From positions 1-19,982 of the forward strand of contig CAKZYI010000855.1 of the NCBI GenBank assembly GCA_937884735.1: DNA of 19,982 nucleotides, read 5' to 3'. This document shows, piece by piece, positions 16,792 through 19,982 of this stretch. Both the position numbers and the translations under genes were made by a program. Position 1 is the first letter of the stretch, and the number at the start of each line of letters is the position of its first letter. The notes beneath the pieces are model-generated. The model had not been told where the DNA came from, searched no databases, and was given only the letters and a program-made list of their open reading frames with translations. Source of the DNA: an uncultured Pleurocapsa sp. GTDB lineage: Bacteria; Cyanobacteriota; Cyanobacteriia; Cyanobacteriales; Xenococcaceae.

Positions 16792-17214
16792 TTGTTAAAG
16801 ATAAAAGATAATAACGTGAGATAAATATAGTTTGCTAATTGGTAATGAATAGTTTAAAGATACAAATACAGAAGATATAAAAAATACTTTATCTTCGTAA
16901 ATATCAAATTAATACTAAAATAACATCAAGTATTTTTTCATACTATAAAGAGTTAAAATTTTATATTTGCTTTAAATAAATAGGCTAAATAATAAGATTA
17001 TTATGAAGATATCGTGATGAAGCGCGTTGTTAAGAATCGATTTACTAGCAATATCAAAATAGGCATGATAAAACTACTTATAATATAAAATATAACAGTA
17101 ATAACTCTTGTACTTTATTTAAGTAGATAGGCAAAAATAGGTTGCAAAGTACAGAATTTCAATTTTATTCTTAGTCTTTAATTTTACTTTATAATCTCAA
17201 CCATTTTAGGAAAT
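16792..17214. other. A/T-rich divergent intergenic region
   Basis: This very A/T-rich stretch lies between the RHS gene (leftward) and the membrane-anchored unknown gene (rightward), so promoters for both are expected here. No conserved element, RNA gene or open frame of note is visible. An AGGAAA ribosome binding site lies at 17208-17213. Confidence 0.4.
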
Positions 17215-17679
17215 ATGTCTAATTTTGTTCAAAACCTTGTAATAGGAATATTATGCATTGCTCTATTTTTATGGTTTTTATCTATATCTAGCGGTTGGAA
17301 TGAACTATCCAAAAGATATAAGATAGAGCAGTGCTGCCCTAGCGCATTTATTACAAATCAGCAAGGAATCTTTAGAACTCATAGCGATAAAAATAGCACC
17401 GTGATTCGACCGTTAAATATAGGTGTGTCAGAAGAAGGAATGTATCTTTTTACAAATTCGTCTTTTTCAAATGAAATATTTTATCCTTCTCTATTGATTC
17501 CTTGGAGTGAAATTGAATATCTTGCACCACAAGAACAAAGTGATACAAACAAACGTCATACTTTTTCTTTAGGCAATCCTACGGTTAGTTTAATGAGACT
17601 GTATCCTCAAGCTATTGAAAAGCTCGAAGAAGAGTATGGCGAACCTATATTTTCAAATAAATTAGGAGAACTTAATTGA
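17215..17679 (+). CDS. Membrane-anchored protein of unknown function
   Basis: The 154-residue protein has one N-terminal membrane helix (residues ~7-27, LVIGILCIALFLWFLSIS), the motif SGWNELSKRYK, then a soluble beta-rich domain with LNIGVSEEGMYLF and SLLIPWSEIEYL, resembling the small 'GW-L-A-Y' hypothetical proteins in which a PH-like beta sandwich follows a helix. No catalytic motif is seen. The ATG is well supported by AGGAAA directly upstream. It is divergent from the RHS-RTX gene and could be an immunity or accessory factor of that locus, but only position supports this. Function unknown. Confidence 0.65.
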   Translation: MSNFVQNLVIGILCIALFLWFLSISSGWNELSKRYKIEQCCPSAFITNQQGIFRTHSDKNSTVIRPLNIGVSEEGMYLFTNSSFSNEIFYPSLLIPWSEIEYLAPQEQSDTNKRHTFSLGNPTVSLMRLYPQAIEKLEEEYGEPIFSNKLGELN

Positions 17680-17697
17680 GGGGTCTTTGCATTTATT

Positions 17698-17901
17698 ATG
17701 TCAGTTCAAAAAACACTGCATTTTCTATATTGTCCACTTGATAAGCAGATAGAAATAATTGACTCTATAATATCCAAAGCACTAAAAATAACTCAACCAA
17801 TTATGGAAATAGTTGATAGTGTCAGCAGCTATTTTGTGACAGATATTACCATTATTGCATGTCACAAACCTGTCATAGTCTCATGTTTAAAGGATCTGTA
17901 G
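17698..17901 (+). CDS. Small hypothetical protein, doubtful
   Basis: A 67-codon frame begins 18 bases after the preceding gene. Its product (begins MSVQKTLHFLYCPLDKQ) is not recognised, has no membrane helix of full length and no motif. A GAGGGG sequence lies about 16 bases before the ATG, too far to be a good ribosome binding site. A perfect 9-bp inverted repeat (17833-17841 and 17860-17868, TTTGTGACA/TGTCACAAA) lies inside its 3' end. It may be chance; the only support is same-strand position. Confidence 0.25.
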   Translation: MSVQKTLHFLYCPLDKQIEIIDSIISKALKITQPIMEIVDSVSSYFVTDITIIACHKPVIVSCLKDL

Positions 17902-18009
17902 TCATAATATTTGTTATGTTTAGATTATTGATAATTTACAAAATTGCTGAGTTTTAGAAAGTCGCATATATATTTATTTTCATACCCAAAATATGCTGTT
18001 TTGGAATAG

Positions 18010-18633
18010 CTATTTGCTCTTACATCCAGTATATTCTGGTAAATTATTTGCTTCTATATGTTCAAAATTGCTTAAATTAAGTTGAGCATTTTTGTAGAGC
18101 TTAGTCGCCCAGTAAGAAGTATATTTATCCTCGCTGGGTGAAGATAATTTATATAGGCTTGGATTACCAACTTTTAAGTTGAAACCACCTTGAAAACCTT
18201 CTACGTCATCCCAATAGCCCAGTGGTGGATTATCAGGTAATTCATTTAGATATGAAAAATCTTCTTCTGTATATGGTTCTGAACTGGGTCCTATATCTTC
18301 ATAGCCAATACCAATCACCCAATTATTTTTTACTTTTCCTTCTATACATATATATGGAGTATCTTTTGGCGCTGTATAAAAATAACCTCCTACCACTTTC
18401 ATTTCAACCTTTATAAAAGTAAAGCAGTATCTATGAGCATCTATTTTGTCTTCATATGGATATGGATTAGGATCGGAACAATAGAGATAATTTCCATCTG
18501 GCAAGTTTTCTATTGTAGCCTTATCTTGTTCGGTATTCTGCGAATTGTTATCTTGAGCTTTAGAATTGAAATTACAAGCGTTTAATAAACAAGTAAATGC
18601 AAAAATAATGCTGATATATTTTATTTTCTCCAT
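18010..18633 (-). CDS. Predicted lipoprotein of unknown function (A)
   Basis: The 207-residue product has a lipoprotein signal: charged MEKIKYI, hydrophobic core and lipobox LLNAC with lipidated C20. The mature part is acidic and rich in Tyr/Pro/Asn, with further cysteines (YLYCSDP, HRYCFTF, YICIEG, TGCKSK) that could form disulphides outside the cytoplasm. No known domain is recognised. Its first 30 residues and the DNA just upstream of its ATG resemble those of the neighbouring lipoprotein at 18811-19404, whereas the mature domains differ. It stands second after a truncated RHS gene on the same strand, a position typical of immunity or cargo genes. A weak hairpin (17986-18004) follows its stop. 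Confidence 0.7.
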   Translation of the reverse strand: MEKIKYISIIFAFTCLLNACNFNSKAQDNNSQNTEQDKATIENLPDGNYLYCSDPNPYPYEDKIDAHRYCFTFIKVEMKVVGGYFYTAPKDTPYICIEGKVKNNWVIGIGYEDIGPSSEPYTEEDFSYLNELPDNPPLGYWDDVEGFQGGFNLKVGNPSLYKLSSPSEDKYTSYWATKLYKNAQLNLSNFEHIEANNLPEYTGCKSK

Positions 18634-18810
18634 AATTATTAGTTTTGAATAACGAAGTGTACAAATATTTTTAAAATACCTGTTTATTCTTATGGAACAT
18701 AAATAATAACAGTAAAGCCATTTTAATTATCGTGATTCATGATATTTTTACTTTTAATTTGTTAGTTCTTAAACCAAAGTCAAAAAATGGTAATATCATC
18801 AATTTTAAAA

Positions 18811-19404
18811 CTATGGAATTGGATAATCTTTTAATTCTGGATATTTTTCAAAGTAATCAGCACCCGAATTAGCCCATTGGCAAGATTTTAAAGTTACATC
18901 ATGCCATCCAATCCTATATTTCCATCCTCTAACTAGAGTTCTAGTTTGACCTTGTTCTATTGGAGGATTAATTTGTAGACTTTCTCCCTGTAAGTCTCTG
19001 AATGGATTAGAAGTTGTTTGTACCTTTCCCTTCTCATCTAAAATCAAAAGTTCAAATATCACCCAATTATGGTCTTTGGGAGCATGATTGGTAATTTCAA
19101 AAACAAATTCCCCTTGTGTTGTTCTCAAATGCTCATTTACAAATACTCCTATTAATTCCCAACTTTTTAAGCTGCATGAAAGAGATTTGTCTGAATTAAA
19201 TATTTTTTCTCCTACGACATTAGAACCACCAAGCTTTCTTACAACTCTATCGTTTTTGTCAACAATCAAGCGAGTATTTTCAGTAGCTAGGTTGTTTCTT
19301 CTAGTATTTTGTGAGTCCTTATCGTAGGTTGTAAAATTAGAGCCACAAGCACTCAATAAACAATTGAATATAACAAGAATGCCTATATATTTTATTTTGT
19401 TCAT
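18811..19404 (-). CDS. Predicted lipoprotein of unknown function (B)
   Basis: A 197-residue product with signal MNKIKYIGILVIF and lipobox LLSAC (C20), then a disordered Asn/Thr-rich linker to about residue 45. The mature domain (SLKSWELIGVFVNEH, GEFVFEITNHAPKDHNWVIFELLILDEKGKV, QTRTLVRGWKYRIGW) looks like an extracellular beta sandwich of the FxxxG/DUF3426-like kind, but this is an impression. It starts 41 bases after the stop of the truncated RHS gene on the same strand and is probably co-transcribed with it. Its leader is nearly the same as that of lipoprotein A. It may be an immunity or surface accessory protein; function unknown. Confidence 0.7.
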   Translation of the reverse strand: MNKIKYIGILVIFNCLLSACGSNFTTYDKDSQNTRRNNLATENTRLIVDKNDRVVRKLGGSNVVGEKIFNSDKSLSCSLKSWELIGVFVNEHLRTTQGEFVFEITNHAPKDHNWVIFELLILDEKGKVQTTSNPFRDLQGESLQINPPIEQGQTRTLVRGWKYRIGWHDVTLKSCQWANSGADYFEKYPELKDYPIP

Positions 19405-19445
19405 GATTATCTCTTTGAATTACTGAAGTACAAAAATTTTGCTTT

Positions 19446-19982
19446 TTAAGATGTATCGAAGTATTTGCACTCATAGAAATCTTCCCTAAAAAGACGATAG
19501 GCATAGCTATTAAGCTCTGTCTCAGTCTGTTCCGTCAATGCTGCGGTCGAACCCGTACCGTCAAAATCATAGAAAGATTGGTTATTACTCCCATCGATAC
19601 GACTGACCAAACCAATACCATGTTCGTATTTAGCAACTAAGTTACCATCACTATCGTATTCGGCGATGACATCCCCATAACCAAAAGGATCGATCAAATA
19701 TTCAGTACGCTGACCGTTGTAAACTGTAGCGGTGCGATTGCCAAATGCGTCGTATTCATATTGAGTGAGGTTATTGTCCCCATCGATAACTTCAACCAAA
19801 CAATTGTCGTCATTGTAACTATAAGTCCAGGTTTGACCCCCTTCGGTTTTGGAGGTTAAATTACCATCGAGATCATAGCTATAGGTAGTAGTTCCCGCCG
19901 ATTGATATTGATTGAGGTTATTAGTGCTGTAGTTTTCTGTAACTCCATTGACAATAGTTTGGGTACGATTCCCCGCAGCGTC
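19446..19982 (-). CDS. RHS/YD-repeat protein, 3' end only, cut short inside the RHS core
   Basis: The frame is open from the right edge (DAAGNRTQTIVNGVTENY...) to TAA at 19446 and covers 178 residues. It parallels the RHS core of the large gene: LNQY, YDLDGNLT, EYDAFGNRTATVYNG, RTEYLIDPFGYGDV and HGIGLVSRIDGS each have near-identical counterparts. The match stops at REDFYECKYFDTS, which aligns with GESLIESESIDNS of the large protein, exactly before FEFVGQWG. The conserved end of the core (RARFYS...GRFLNTDPIG) and any C-terminal domain are missing. Frame loss or deletion seems more likely than a designed end. Two lipoprotein genes follow closely. Most of the gene lies outside the window. Confidence 0.75.
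   Translation of the reverse strand, partial: DAAGNRTQTIVNGVTENYSTNNLNQYQSAGTTTYSYDLDGNLTSKTEGGQTWTYSYNDDNCLVEVIDGDNNLTQYEYDAFGNRTATVYNGQRTEYLIDPFGYGDVIAEYDSDGNLVAKYEHGIGLVSRIDGSNNQSFYDFDGTGSTAALTEQTETELNSYAYRLFREDFYECKYFDTS

Noticed and set aside
17833..17868. Inverted repeat TTTGTGACA/TGTCACAAA as a terminator
   Set aside because: No T tract follows on either strand, and it lies inside a possible short gene.

Overview
The window comes from a cyanobacterium. The main evidence is the octamer GCGATCGC (HIP1), found 11 times between 900 and 10680, together with low-GC DNA and cyanobacterial gene families. No species can be named from the sequence alone. No rRNA, tRNA or CRISPR array was seen.

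Left part (1-5620) is a purine and pyrimidine scavenging cluster. It holds the 5'-damaged start of a xanthine dehydrogenase FAD subunit (minus strand, running off the left edge), an AzgA-type adenine/guanine/hypoxanthine permease (642-2054), an adenine deaminase (3319-4290) and a UraA-type uracil/xanthine permease (4373-5620, minus). The permease and the deaminase share a strongly conserved upstream element (555-600 and 3128-3173) built around a 15-17 bp palindrome, probably the operator of one regulator. Import of adenine, deamination to hypoxanthine and oxidation by xanthine dehydrogenase would form one nitrogen-scavenging route. Two steps look damaged: xanthine dehydrogenase has lost its N-terminus, and the deaminase lacks about 16 residues of a conserved helix. 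Inside the cluster sits a decayed toxin-antitoxin block (2111-2941): an intact AbrB-like antitoxin, a frameshifted PIN toxin and the C-terminal half of a DUF5615 toxin.

Middle part (6087-10630) holds a GH13 alpha-glucosidase and a short-chain dehydrogenase on the minus strand. They are separated by a degenerate heptanucleotide repeat that supplies the start codon of one and the stop codon of the other. On the plus strand follow a DUF938 methyltransferase and an unusual response regulator whose receiver domain ends in a C-terminal membrane anchor instead of a DNA-binding domain.

Right part (10700-19982) contains no HIP1 octamer and looks like an accessory island. It is dominated by a 1878-residue protein that joins an RHS/YD-repeat shell, calcium-binding FrpC-like EF-hand loops and two duplicated RTX modules, with no signal peptide, so type I secretion is likely. 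Its apparent TTG start lies seven codons behind an in-frame TGA, which interrupts a longer ORF beginning with an ATG at 16791. At the right edge is the end of a second RHS gene, cut off inside the RHS core and followed within 41 bases by two lipoprotein genes with near-identical leader sequences. A membrane-anchored protein of unknown function lies between the two RHS genes. The arrangement resembles a polymorphic-toxin locus with cargo or immunity genes, but no toxin domain was recognised.
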